From a virus: 53,707 bases of DNA. The translations under genes were made by a program, and so were the position numbers. The stretch covers positions 1-53,707 of the IMG/VR virus record IMGVR_UViG_3300031999_007842. One strand, 5' to 3'. This document shows, one piece after another, positions 7,345 through 16,476 of this stretch. How positions within the stretch are numbered: position 1 is the stretch's first letter; each line of letters opens with the position of its first letter. The notes beneath the pieces were generated by a model. That model searched no databases. It worked only from the letters and a program-made list of their open reading frames with translations, and was not told the origin of the DNA.

Positions 7345-8534
7345 TAAACTTCCTCTCTTTCATACACATCTGTTTCTGTTGGGAGACCTGCCTTGTCTTT
7401 CAAGTTAAAGATCTTGAGTGGAGTAAAACCATTGTCTTCATAGATAATCAACTGATTACTAGTTACTTTGAAACTATTTTCTTGGATCTTCCTGACTAGG
7501 TTTACTCTATCTCCAAGAGTAGCTGCAGTTGTATGGTTCCAGACATAGGAGGCAATCTCTTCCTTATCTGTTTCTGAAAGGCCAGAAGTCAAAACTACAG
7601 TAGCAAAAGATGAAGTGACAAACTCAGTATCAACTCTTCCTAGCTCAGGTGATACTACTCTAGGAGAGCCATCGTCAGTGATTGTAGTTCCCTTGAATGT
7701 CAGAGCATAGATACCAGTCCAAGGCTTAAGTTTCCACCCATCTTGAAGAATAAAGATCTTATCAGTAAAAACGCCTCCTCCTAGTTCAGCCTTTCCGACT
7801 GCTGCAAGAGGAACCGAATCATCGATAGCATTCTGTTCATCTGCCCAATCCATGGTTTCATTATATAATTCTTGCATTTCAATACTCTCGAAGGCTATAG
7901 AGACAGGAAAGTCACTTGTATAAGTCATTGTAAGTGTCCCTGAAATTACAAAAGTGGATCCAGACCAACTTACATAATCATAAATATCAGACGATCCTAG
8001 ATCCTCGAAACTTTCAGGAAGCATGAAATGGTACATTGCATCCTCAAGATCTTCATCAGAATCAGGATGGCCATATTGATAGACTGACTCCATTCGTAGT
8101 CCACATCTAAGACTAGCATGTAGACAGGCAAACACAATGTGTATTTCATCAAAAGGATCTTCTATACACTGCATCCACGTTGTATGATCATGAAAAGCAG
8201 AAGCTAGCTTTTCATTTATGTGATTGACAACTTCAGTTCGGTCAAGACAATTAGCATCAAGCTCGATGACATCTGGTCCACCGGCTGTAGTCTTGATTTT
8301 AAAGTGTTTAGGATTAGCTAAATAATCAAAGCCACTTGAAAAATCTCTGAAGCAATGGATCCGGGAGGTTGTTATCCCTAACCACAATTTCCCTGTCTGA
8401 GGAGCATCAGTAGGAATGGCTTCGTTTATAACTACTATGTTAGTGCCTTCGTCAGCAGTCTGAATTGATAAGTCCCAGGGTTTTATGAGTATCCATTTAT
8501 TGGTTGCATCAAACTCAATTGGCATTGATTTCAC
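7344..8534 (-). CDS. Virion structural protein, beta-rich (396 aa)
   Basis: No signal or membrane segment. Residues about 225-290 (ELYNETMDWADEQNAIDDSVPL, then ILQDGWKL) repeat a pattern seen in the N-terminus of the protein at 8763-10925: LYSWLMDTFDEQGAMDDEVPM, then FINGWFI. The two therefore share a domain. The C-terminal 100 residues include an ETDKEEIASYVWNHTTAATLGDRV segment typical of phage fibre or adhesin proteins. It overlaps the coiled-coil gene start region by 4 bases. Probably an appendage or decoration protein. Confidence 0.6.
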   Translation of the reverse strand: MKSMPIEFDATNKWILIKPWDLSIQTADEGTNIVVINEAIPTDAPQTGKLWLGITTSRIHCFRDFSSGFDYLANPKHFKIKTTAGGPDVIELDANCLDRTEVVNHINEKLASAFHDHTTWMQCIEDPFDEIHIVFACLHASLRCGLRMESVYQYGHPDSDEDLEDAMYHFMLPESFEDLGSSDIYDYVSWSGSTFVISGTLTMTYTSDFPVSIAFESIEMQELYNETMDWADEQNAIDDSVPLAAVGKAELGGGVFTDKIFILQDGWKLKPWTGIYALTFKGTTITDDGSPRVVSPELGRVDTEFVTSSFATVVLTSGLSETDKEEIASYVWNHTTAATLGDRVNLVRKIQENSFKVTSNQLIIYEDNGFTPLKIFNLKDKAGLPTETDVYEREEV

Positions 8535-8746
8535 TTTTGCCCATTCTTGTTTGCCTTGATTATCTCAATATATCTAGAGAGCAAGGCAATCTGTTCTTTA
8601 GACTTGTCTATTTCAGCACCGAAGATCTTGATGTTCTCTCTATGCCTGACAATATCTTTTTCTAAAGCTTCTACATCAAAAGAGAGAATTTGCTCTAGAG
8701 GATGCTGGAGAGGGACTATTTTGCCGTCCTTTTCGTCCTTCACCAT
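8531..8746 (-). CDS. Small coiled-coil protein (71 aa)
   Basis: Almost entirely helical: residues 25-68 form a heptad-like segment (FDVEALEKDIVRHRENIKIFG, then SKEQIALLSRYIEIIK). No Cys and no membrane segment. It overlaps the next gene by 4 bases and follows the large structural gene, so it is translationally coupled to virion proteins. Could be a trimerisation helper or a chaperone for the fibre-like proteins; not recognised. Confidence 0.6.
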   Translation of the reverse strand: MVKDEKDGKIVPLQHPLEQILSFDVEALEKDIVRHRENIKIFGAEIDKSKEQIALLSRYIEIIKANKNGQK

Positions 8747-8762
8747 CTAATTCCTCTGAGAG

Positions 8763-10925
8763 TTATGGAAGAGCCACTATTGAATCCGCGGTTCTAATTG
8801 CACCCTGAGTATATCCTGTGGTCTTGAATTCACCTTTTGTCTGGAATGGAATTATGCCTTTCTTTCTGACACGTAGCATGACATATCTGTCTGCTTGATA
8901 GATCACTGTCACTGTAATTATTCCAGTACCACCTGCTGCCTGATCTACATAAGGTACATATGCCTTCTCAGTGCCATCATATATTCTCGCTGTAACAGGA
9001 GATATTGAAAAGCGCTTAGCTGTTTTATCGACTGCAGAGTAAGCGTAGATATCCTCCCCCTCATCTGGATCTCCGATGTTATATCTAACCCGTAATACTC
9101 CAGCAGGTGTGCCGGAAGGCAGGTCTTTCCAGAGAGTTGCCAAGTCCTCTGTAACATCGACATAAGCCAAACCTATTGTTCCAGCCACAACAGAGAATTG
9201 ATCTTTATCTATTGTATAGTTATCTCCAGTTGTCTTAGCAACCAGGACTCTGTCACCAGATTGTAGTGATGAGATAACGAAGTTAGCTTGAATTGGTGGA
9301 TCTTGAGTTGTATTGAGAGCATCAATCAGAGAGTAATTCATGATATCGTCACTATGCATGTCTTGAATCCAGACACCTCTAGCGCCAAAGAGCTTACCAC
9401 CTGCGAATGTTGCGAATGGAGAACCTTTCTTCATCTGGGTATAGCTTGTATCAGCCACAATGTATCTCTCACCATTGTAAGAGTAGATTGTGCTAGTTCC
9501 GTTAGTTGGGTAAGTTTGAATAGTTGAAGTCCTTCTACAGTAAGCTTTGAGAACCTCATATAGGTCGTCTACATGCAAACCATTGAGGTCCACGATAACA
9601 TTCCAAGTTGGAACTATTGTAGCTCCATTGTTTAAGTCTTTCTCAATTGTATCCTCGAATCCATTGGCTCCTTTAGCTGCTGCATCGAATGTATTTGAGG
9701 TGATGATTGTTCCACTAACAATGGCAAAGGTGCTTCCTCCAACTAGCAACTCATCATTGTCATCAAAAGTTCCCGTGACACCAGTAACAAAGATAACACC
9801 TTTTGTTCCTACTCCTTCAGGATCTTGTGTAATCTTCCTTATTACGGCTGTACCGGAATCTGTGCTAACTGTGCTTCCGTCTGTGAAGAGTGCTAGCTGT
9901 CCATCGAACTTGATTTCTCTACAAAGCTCTAGGTTTTCTGTATCTGCAAAGGTGCCTTCTATATTGCCAAGTGTAAAAGTACCTGGATCAGTAGTCGGTG
10001 CATTTAGAATAAAAGCAGTAGCATGTGAAGTTTCTCCATGAAGTACCATATGAATAACTGGATCCTCGCCGACACTGGTTTCAAAGCCTATAGTTCCATT
10101 GACAAACATTATTCTGACAGTATCCAAGTTATTGAGAACTGTTCCGATCGCTGTCGGGTTATCCAGATCATTTGAAGTAGCCAGAGGCACAGCGTTGCGA
10201 CCACCAGAAGATAGATCAATTGGGAAGTGGTCATACAAGTCTGTCCAGACACGGGCAAACACTGTAATGTCAGCTCCGTCTATTTCTGCACCAGCTTCTT
10301 TCACTTTGACCAGAAGATCAACATGCCCTGATGGCCAGTAAGAGGTAATCTTGCTACCTGCTTGATAGATGAAAATGTCTGTTCCTGTTTCAATGCTACC
10401 TAGAGTGTAGATGTTTGCCCAGAGTTTCTCGCCAAAGGTTCCACCATTTGCATCTAAAGTTCCAGCGCCTGTTCCACCATCTAGAGTAAGAGTATTGCTT
10501 GGGGCAAATGTCGAAGATTCTCGTACCCACCATTCTCTCTCTGTATTATTATAATCGAGCAGAACACCGAACGTAGAACCTCCACTCAAAACATGTAATC
10601 CTATATCTGCTGTTCCTGCTTCTATATAGTTTGAAGCTGCGAACTGCATATATTCCACAGCCCCAACAAAGCCATCTGACTTGATAGCTCCAGTCTTCAC
10701 AAAACGCATGCTCAAGTCATCAATGAACCAGCCATTTATGAAGGAATATTCTGTAGGGGTCTGAGCAGACATGGGGACCTCGTCGTCCATAGCCCCTTGC
10801 TCATCAAAGGTATCCATTAGCCAGGAATACAAAGCATTAGCCGTATAGACCTGAGTTCCCGAATTATGATAGACTCTCTTCATGTCATAATCTATTGCAA
10901 AGTCTACCGAAATTGTACCTGCCAT
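8763..10925 (-). CDS. Large beta-rich virion protein (720 aa)
   Basis: Starts MAGTISVDFAID; a TTG two codons earlier is open, but the ATG at 10925 fits the promoter spacing (33 nt to the TATA-like box). Residues 20-75 carry the LYSWLMDTF-x9-VPMSAQTP and NGWFIDD words that I associate with large structural proteins of uncultured tailed phages. The remainder is beta-rich with many Gly/Thr/Asp turns (GTGAGTLDANGGTF), as in fibres or decoration proteins. It is related to parts of the 396-aa neighbour. No enzyme motif seen. Confidence 0.65.
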   Translation of the reverse strand: MAGTISVDFAIDYDMKRVYHNSGTQVYTANALYSWLMDTFDEQGAMDDEVPMSAQTPTEYSFINGWFIDDLSMRFVKTGAIKSDGFVGAVEYMQFAASNYIEAGTADIGLHVLSGGSTFGVLLDYNNTEREWWVRESSTFAPSNTLTLDGGTGAGTLDANGGTFGEKLWANIYTLGSIETGTDIFIYQAGSKITSYWPSGHVDLLVKVKEAGAEIDGADITVFARVWTDLYDHFPIDLSSGGRNAVPLATSNDLDNPTAIGTVLNNLDTVRIMFVNGTIGFETSVGEDPVIHMVLHGETSHATAFILNAPTTDPGTFTLGNIEGTFADTENLELCREIKFDGQLALFTDGSTVSTDSGTAVIRKITQDPEGVGTKGVIFVTGVTGTFDDNDELLVGGSTFAIVSGTIITSNTFDAAAKGANGFEDTIEKDLNNGATIVPTWNVIVDLNGLHVDDLYEVLKAYCRRTSTIQTYPTNGTSTIYSYNGERYIVADTSYTQMKKGSPFATFAGGKLFGARGVWIQDMHSDDIMNYSLIDALNTTQDPPIQANFVISSLQSGDRVLVAKTTGDNYTIDKDQFSVVAGTIGLAYVDVTEDLATLWKDLPSGTPAGVLRVRYNIGDPDEGEDIYAYSAVDKTAKRFSISPVTARIYDGTEKAYVPYVDQAAGGTGIITVTVIYQADRYVMLRVRKKGIIPFQTKGEFKTTGYTQGAIRTADSIVALP

Positions 10926-10957
10926 ATTCAATCACTATCCTTTAATTACCCTTTTGC

Positions 10958-10966
10958 ATATTTAAG
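10958..10966 (-). promoter_or_regulatory. Archaeal TATA-box-like promoter for the 720-aa virion protein
   Basis: CTTAAATAT read leftward in the gap between the two large structural genes, 33 nt before the ATG at 10925. It supports that ATG over the upstream TTG. Confidence 0.6.
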
Positions 10967-10974
10967 AGTTCTGC

Positions 10975-12573
10975 CTAAGTTGGTGCTGCTACAGTATCTC
11001 TTGCCAGGGTGATATATAAGGTAAGACCAGTTAGACCTATTGTGGCATATTGCCTTACTGAGACATATCTGGTCTCCACCCCAGGAGTAGATTTTCTAAC
11101 CCTCACAACTATATCTGCACCTGCGGAGCCTGTGTAACCCTCTGAGGCTTTACCGGTTCCATCAGTATCTTCATTCATCAATTGTGTGTAGGGAGAATTA
11201 CGGAGAAAGATAGCAGTTTGAGCGTCTTGGATAGGGCCACCATCCTCATCTGATACATATACTATTAAGGGAAGAGAGGTTTGGATATCCACGGTTCCTG
11301 AACCTGTAGCACTCCAGGTCGTGGCATCAGAATTTGTGTTCTTAACTACCAGGACTCCAGAGCCAGCAGAGAAATAGATGTCGTATGTATTCCCTATGAA
11401 TGTAACATTGACAAGATCTATTGTTCCAGCCGAGGCCACTTCTATTGCTTTAGGATTGTTGATGAATGAACAGTAGGAGAGATTGTGAACCAGAGGCAGT
11501 TTACAGGCAATATCATCTGCTGAAATGAAATTGCAATATGAGATCTGAGTGAGTTGAGCATCCACCTTTGCTCCAGCTTCAAAGTTTGTATTCTTGGCTC
11601 TACTGTCTGCCACATTAGGGAAAGTAATTGTGGAAGCATCAAAGAAGTTTGTTCCAAAGAGTCCAAATGTATTAAGGTAGTCACTTGGATCTGGAGCCAC
11701 AACATTGAACTTGGGAGCTCCTGAAGTTCTGAAAGCACATCCTGATACTTCAGTCGTTGGATCCCCGAAGTAGACTTCAGTGATTGTACTAGAGTTCCCT
11801 TGCACGGTTAATGTATAAAATTGGGCAGGAAAGTCTGTAGTCTCAGGTGTTCTATATACAAGCACTTCAGAAGTGTCTTTGAAGTAGGTAGGCCATGTGG
11901 AACTATTCCCTATCGTCACGTTTCCTTTACTAATTAGGATACCATTTTCTCTAGACATTAAGCCATATTTGTTGGCAACCAAGTCTTCTGCAGTAATGAA
12001 ATCATCGAAGGTAGCAGGAGCACCTGAGGTCCCACCACGAATTGAAAGTCCAGTCCCCCAGCGTACTGCATCCCAGAAACAGTTGGGAGTTACTTTTGCT
12101 AGAGCTTTTACTGCCCAAATTATTCCAATCTTAGAAACTGCAGTTAGATCAAGAGTTCCAGCTGAAGCATTGGCCGTAGCACCAGTGTGAATAGCAAAAG
12201 GTGTCCAGGCTCCTCCCCATGTATTATTTCCTGCTAAATACCAATCTTTATAGTTACCTGCAGAACTCTCTATTCTAATTCCGAGTCCTCCTTCCGATTT
12301 TAATCTCAAAATTGAAGGTTGGACTGTCATTGCCCAGAAGACAACGAGTTTGTTAGTAAGATTTGGCAAAGTTGCCTTGATAGAAAAGTAAGTAATTATG
12401 ACAGTTCCTGGGGATGCCTTACTTACTTTAACTGAGTTGGAAGTAGATCCTTGGATAAAATCAACAGTGTCAGCCGTTGGCGCTGGAGACCAATCTGTGA
12501 TTGTTTCACAATCACTATATGTAGTGGAAGCTCCTATAAAGAATGCCAGGTCTGTTTCAACTGTTCCTGCCAT
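10975..12573 (-). CDS. Beta-helix-like virion protein (532 aa)
   Basis: Starts MAGTVETDLAFFIG. The middle (residues about 200-420) consists of short strands with regularly spaced Asn, Ile, Phe and Gly (NLSYCSFINNPKAIEVASAG, then NVTFIGNTYDIYF), the look of a right-handed beta-helix as in pectate-lyase-like tail proteins. The C-terminal 110 residues resemble an Ig or CNA-B-type domain (YVSDEDGGPIQDAQTAIFL, then GYTGSAGADIVVRVRK). No catalytic site visible. The start overlaps the glycosyltransferase gene by 17 bases. A fibre or spike role is likely. Confidence 0.65.
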   Translation of the reverse strand: MAGTVETDLAFFIGASTTYSDCETITDWSPAPTADTVDFIQGSTSNSVKVSKASPGTVIITYFSIKATLPNLTNKLVVFWAMTVQPSILRLKSEGGLGIRIESSAGNYKDWYLAGNNTWGGAWTPFAIHTGATANASAGTLDLTAVSKIGIIWAVKALAKVTPNCFWDAVRWGTGLSIRGGTSGAPATFDDFITAEDLVANKYGLMSRENGILISKGNVTIGNSSTWPTYFKDTSEVLVYRTPETTDFPAQFYTLTVQGNSSTITEVYFGDPTTEVSGCAFRTSGAPKFNVVAPDPSDYLNTFGLFGTNFFDASTITFPNVADSRAKNTNFEAGAKVDAQLTQISYCNFISADDIACKLPLVHNLSYCSFINNPKAIEVASAGTIDLVNVTFIGNTYDIYFSAGSGVLVVKNTNSDATTWSATGSGTVDIQTSLPLIVYVSDEDGGPIQDAQTAIFLRNSPYTQLMNEDTDGTGKASEGYTGSAGADIVVRVRKSTPGVETRYVSVRQYATIGLTGLTLYITLARDTVAAPT

Positions 12574-13825
12574 TCATCTTTTTCCTCCTTTGTTCTATTC
12601 TCCACTTCTTCGCACGTCTCCTAGCAAAACTAGCGATCTCCGGGCGTGTATCCTCTCTACAATCATAACTTTTACATGACATAGGGAGATTAGGCCAGAG
12701 CTTGCATCTTCTGTTCTTTTCATCGAAGAACTGGCACTTATCATCTTTGATATCTAGAACTGCAAGGTACTTAGCTTTTATTCCTTGTGCTTTCAGCCAG
12801 TCTGGTAATGGGTCATATGTGACTGGAAACTTGTTGGTTAGAAATTCCTCTGCGTTAAGAACAGGTCTAAGAGATCCTCTGCAACTGCATGGAGCAGGAC
12901 ATCCATCACACATCGATGGTTTCTGCAGACCTTGCTCTATAGTAGCCACCTTAAGCATTTCACCATCTTTTGGAATATTCCAAGTTCTTACCTGGATTTT
13001 TCCTTTAACATTTCTTGTCGTAATATCATCTTTCACCCATTTTCTTATCTTCTCTTTTGCTTCTTCTTTAGTAGCCAGTCTAGCTCCATGAAGAACAGCA
13101 AAAGATGGATCAAGAGTAGGAACATAACCTAATTTCTTTGCTCGTACTGCGAACCAAGTTTGTTCCCAAGAATGGAATTCAGGCATCATTTCGCCCTTAT
13201 GAGGAGGTTCAAACTTGGCTCCTTTGTGGATTACTTCAGATTTGATTAGGACTGCAGTGGTGGAGACATCTTCAAGTTTATAGAGAGTTGTTCTAACATC
13301 TTTTGGATATGATTCAAATAAAGCCATCACCTCAAAAGGACTACCTCGCAGTGCCTCTCCATTAAAGATTCTAAGCTTTTTTTCCTTGTCATAAATCAGA
13401 GGAATTAAGCAAAGGATAGGAAGATCTTTCGAAACCATAGCAGGAAGATTATTAGATAGATTAGTTATGTCTGAATCTAGCATCAAGACAAAGTCTTCAT
13501 CGCTCAAAGGTTTTAAAACCAGGTCCCTTGCAAACCCAATTTTGGTACATCTTTCTCTCGCTTTTCCAGGAGAATGACGATCTTCCCATGATAGTTTGTA
13601 CTTGAAGTCATGCTTTCGTATGAAGACTTTAGAGAAATCCTTGCCTTCCCATTCCTTCCACTTCTGGATAGCTTCCCAGGTTCCATCATCAGAGTCTGAC
13701 TCAAGAACAGATAGTGATAACTTATCTCTCGGGTAATCAAGATGCAGGAGAATATGCTCTAATGGCTCCAAAAACCTCTTCGAGTTCTTCATGGGGATAG
13801 CCACTAGAATCTTTGGGAGATCCAT
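12557..13825 (-). CDS. GT2-type glycosyltransferase fused to a YkgJ-like Cys cluster (422 aa)
   Basis: N-terminal domain (residues 1-250) is a GT-A fold glycosyltransferase like the Anp1/GT2 families: ILVAIPMKN, SDSDDGT (43-49) and the metal-binding LDSD (116-119). The C-terminal 117 residues hold eight Cys (306, 309, 313, 315, 364, 374, 384, 389) in a CxxCxxxC ... C-x9-C-x4-P-x4-C-x4-C layout, as in YkgJ-type proteins thought to bind Zn or Fe-S. This fusion is unusual. The start at 13825 gives TAACATG spacing with the upstream gene; a Met at 13852 is also open. It probably glycosylates virion or host surface components. Confidence 0.75.
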   Translation of the reverse strand: MDLPKILVAIPMKNSKRFLEPLEHILLHLDYPRDKLSLSVLESDSDDGTWEAIQKWKEWEGKDFSKVFIRKHDFKYKLSWEDRHSPGKARERCTKIGFARDLVLKPLSDEDFVLMLDSDITNLSNNLPAMVSKDLPILCLIPLIYDKEKKLRIFNGEALRGSPFEVMALFESYPKDVRTTLYKLEDVSTTAVLIKSEVIHKGAKFEPPHKGEMMPEFHSWEQTWFAVRAKKLGYVPTLDPSFAVLHGARLATKEEAKEKIRKWVKDDITTRNVKGKIQVRTWNIPKDGEMLKVATIEQGLQKPSMCDGCPAPCSCRGSLRPVLNAEEFLTNKFPVTYDPLPDWLKAQGIKAKYLAVLDIKDDKCQFFDEKNRRCKLWPNLPMSCKSYDCREDTRPEIASFARRRAKKWRIEQRRKKMNGRNS

Positions 13826-13826
13826 G

Positions 13827-14162
13827 TTAACCCGCCTTTTCCCTTCCAACATGTTCCTCAGCTAAGTAGATTTCTTCTCCCTTGATCTGAAGGTCAACTA
13901 TCAAAGCTTTCTTGAACTTGGGTGAAGGTTTCCATTTAAGCACTAGAGGTTCCATCTTCCCAGGTTGGATTGTAGTTGGGCCATGTACTTCAAGAATTTC
14001 TGTAGGAGGCAAATGAGGAAATACAAACTCAAGGTTAGATAAGACTGCCTTTGAATCATTCTCTAAGTATACAGTGAGGGTCTTTTCATTCCCCACTTCT
14101 ACCTTTCCGAAGTGTATTTTCTGGAGAGGTATCTTCTTCTCAGCATCTGCCCAGATTTTCAT
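13827..14162 (-). CDS. Ig-like (ASPM/SPD2/Hydin-type) domain protein (111 aa)
   Basis: A single beta-sandwich domain: FGKVEVGNEKTLTVYLENDS, then a middle with VHGPTTIQPGKMEPLVLKWKP, then a final strand. The GxV-x4-x-TLTVYLxN and PG-x6-V-x-W pattern is that of ASH/MSP-type Ig domains found in surface and virion proteins. No signal peptide. Overlaps the upstream PE-domain gene by 4 bases (ATGA), so the two are translated together. Likely a small decoration or adaptor protein. Confidence 0.6.
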   Translation of the reverse strand: MKIWADAEKKIPLQKIHFGKVEVGNEKTLTVYLENDSKAVLSNLEFVFPHLPPTEILEVHGPTTIQPGKMEPLVLKWKPSPKFKKALIVDLQIKGEEIYLAEEHVGREKAG

Positions 14163-16402
14163 TCTTTCTGCGCCTCAAGCCATTTCTCGATGAGTTCTAG
14201 TTTCTTCTTCTTGAGCTCTAGCTCTATTTTTCTTTCTTCAGGAGTCTTTTCTCTCCTTCTAAGTTCCTCATCTATTATTCTAGCTAGAGCTTCATCTTCA
14301 ACACTCTTATGTTCCTCCCTTATTAGTTCTCCGGCCCATGTGTGAAGCTCATTGCTTTTGATCCAATCACTTGCTTGAGTAATTGTCCATTTATCTGAGA
14401 ACTTGATTCTCGAGACTCTAGCTCCATGAATGGTTCCAGGTCTAGGATAGAGGCATATTAAGACTTCCTGAACCTCTGCAGGAACATCTTTCAAAGCAGG
14501 AACATACTTCTCTGGATTGTCTACACATCTGGAGAATTCTCGTTGGTCATAGATCTCCAACCAGAAATAGTCCCACCCTGCTTTCCTTATTTCTTTGAAG
14601 GGTGCGAAATAGTCTCCTTTACTTGGGTCGCCTGCACTTAGAGGATGGGGAACTTTTGCTCTCTCAAAAAAGCCCACACCCTCTCGTTCTAGGTAGACAA
14701 AGTAGCCCTTCAACTTCTCACCTTCAAACTCCATTGAATAGAACCTAGGAGGATTTTGGTCAATTAGTACAACCTTTCCTTTGTCAATTGGCGTAACATA
14801 AGTCTTGAGATCTCCAACTTTCATCTCAGTCTTTGGTTTGTCTATCTTCATCCAGGGTTCCGGATTCTTGCATATCTTATACATTGACTTATAGCCAATA
14901 CCTTCACCTTTAATATCTAAAGGATTACCCCAGATATTGAATTCAAAGCTCTTGCTTATTCTTACATCCCAATGCTTCTTAAGACCTACTGAAGTTTCTA
15001 TCTCATGAAGTTGTAATACAAAGGTAGCTCCTTCAAGATCCTCCGAAAGTCCCTCGATAGTATAAATTGAGCTTCCTTTCTCTTCCTGAGCAATACGTCT
15101 TTTGCCAGCCAAATCCTTACCATGGAATGTGACTAAAAGAACTTCTGCTCCTTCAACTATCTCAGTATCTACTGAGCAAGATCCTTTGTCTATGATAGTC
15201 ATCTTGCCAGTCAAAGACTTCGATGGATTATATTTGCTATTAGGAGGGATATCTCCTTCGAATGAAATCCACTTCTTGTCAACTATGCCTTCATAAGTCA
15301 AAGGAACTGGGGAGAATCTAGTGAAATCTGTCTCTGCTTTCCAGGAATGAACCTTATCTCCTTCTTCAATCCTTAAGAACCATTTTTGATTAGGAATGCC
15401 TCTGACAACCACTTGTCCCATATAAGATAGATAATGGACTACGAACTTGGAACTTGTTCCCTCCACTTGATGTTTGATTGCACCACAATAGGCTTCTGGA
15501 TTACCTTTGTCCTGGTTCTTTCTGACACAATCAGCGAAGTCCTTATAACCAGCAAATGGTAGCTGTTCAAGCGACCTTGCTTTCTCTTCCTTCTCTTTTC
15601 CTGCAGGGGCTGCATTTCCTCTACCAGCCCAAGCATCTTTAACCCATGTTTCCCAAGCTTCATATTTTTCACCCTTTCTCCAGTCTGGTGGTACAGGAAT
15701 GTATCCCTTAGGAGGCTTCCATTTCTTCTTAAAACCTCTGTCTATAGCGTAAGGGACTTGATCTCCAGGGATCAGAACTCTCCACATCATTTCTGTGCCT
15801 TCCTTAGGTTTCTTTGTCTCTGGATCTATTACGCTAACATTGACTGCTCTCACCACTATTCTAGTCCAGTCTCCTGAACTGAAAGGTCCATCCCTCCTAT
15901 TACTCTTAATGAAGTACTCATGGAAATAGGGTTTCTGAGTACCAAAGTAAACCTTGCCTGTATCTATTATTATTATGACTCCTGGATGTTCTTTGGTAGC
16001 TCCTACCTCTCCAGGTTTAAGTATTCCTTCAACGGTCAACCATACCTTAGGTTGTCTGGCTTTCGTTTCTCCTCTAAATCCTTGGTTCTTATTCTCACTC
16101 TTGAATTCGAATCCATTGCTTCTGATAGCCTCTTTTCCTTCTTCCATAGTAGAGGCTGGTTTACTAATTCCACCTGGTGTCAAGACTGTCCACCCAACAA
16201 GATGGTCATCTATTTCCATTCTCCAGTCTGTGTGCACTGAACGACCTCTGATGTGCCATTGCATTACATAGCTAAGTTCCTGCTTAGTATCTGGATATTC
16301 CATATAAGGAGCAAGTAAAGCTCCACCTTCTCCTCCTTCTCCACCTTTTGGAGTTGATTTGAGGACTTCTAGCCAATTAATCATTGAAACTTTAATCTTC
16401 AT
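14159..16402 (-). CDS. Protein with three tandem LigD-type 3'-phosphoesterase-like domains (747 aa)
   Basis: Residues 44-215 match the 3'-phosphoesterase (PE) domain of DNA ligase D: YVMQWHIRGRSVHTDWRME gives His 50, His 57, Asp 59, Arg 61 and Glu 63, followed by GILKPGEVGA and a D-x-G-x-V turn. Residues 319-450 repeat the fold without the catalytic His/Asp (WFLRIEEGDKVHSW, FEGDIPP, LLVTFHGKDLAGKR). Residues 460-580 repeat it again with His 466, His 477, Asp 479 and Arg 481 (FVLQLHEI, KKHWDVRIS, FEGEKLKGYF). Between PE1 and PE2 is a DCVRKNQDKGNPEAYCGAIK motif familiar from phage head proteins. A coiled coil ends the protein. It probably trims or binds 3' ends of nicked DNA, or reuses the fold structurally. 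Confidence 0.75.
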   Translation of the reverse strand: MKIKVSMINWLEVLKSTPKGGEGGEGGALLAPYMEYPDTKQELSYVMQWHIRGRSVHTDWRMEIDDHLVGWTVLTPGGISKPASTMEEGKEAIRSNGFEFKSENKNQGFRGETKARQPKVWLTVEGILKPGEVGATKEHPGVIIIIDTGKVYFGTQKPYFHEYFIKSNRRDGPFSSGDWTRIVVRAVNVSVIDPETKKPKEGTEMMWRVLIPGDQVPYAIDRGFKKKWKPPKGYIPVPPDWRKGEKYEAWETWVKDAWAGRGNAAPAGKEKEEKARSLEQLPFAGYKDFADCVRKNQDKGNPEAYCGAIKHQVEGTSSKFVVHYLSYMGQVVVRGIPNQKWFLRIEEGDKVHSWKAETDFTRFSPVPLTYEGIVDKKWISFEGDIPPNSKYNPSKSLTGKMTIIDKGSCSVDTEIVEGAEVLLVTFHGKDLAGKRRIAQEEKGSSIYTIEGLSEDLEGATFVLQLHEIETSVGLKKHWDVRISKSFEFNIWGNPLDIKGEGIGYKSMYKICKNPEPWMKIDKPKTEMKVGDLKTYVTPIDKGKVVLIDQNPPRFYSMEFEGEKLKGYFVYLEREGVGFFERAKVPHPLSAGDPSKGDYFAPFKEIRKAGWDYFWLEIYDQREFSRCVDNPEKYVPALKDVPAEVQEVLICLYPRPGTIHGARVSRIKFSDKWTITQASDWIKSNELHTWAGELIREEHKSVEDEALARIIDEELRRREKTPEERKIELELKKKKLELIEKWLEAQKE

Positions 16403-16476
16403 TGTGAATCCTCTCTTTGATACTTTCTATAAAGTTCTTTGTTTAGAAGGAGGCTGTTCTGATCTTCTAGCTGGCA

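Noticed and set aside
9547-10041. Open frame of 164 codons, plus strand
   Set aside because: Entirely antisense to the 720-aa virion protein, with no promoter, ribosome site or recognisable domain.
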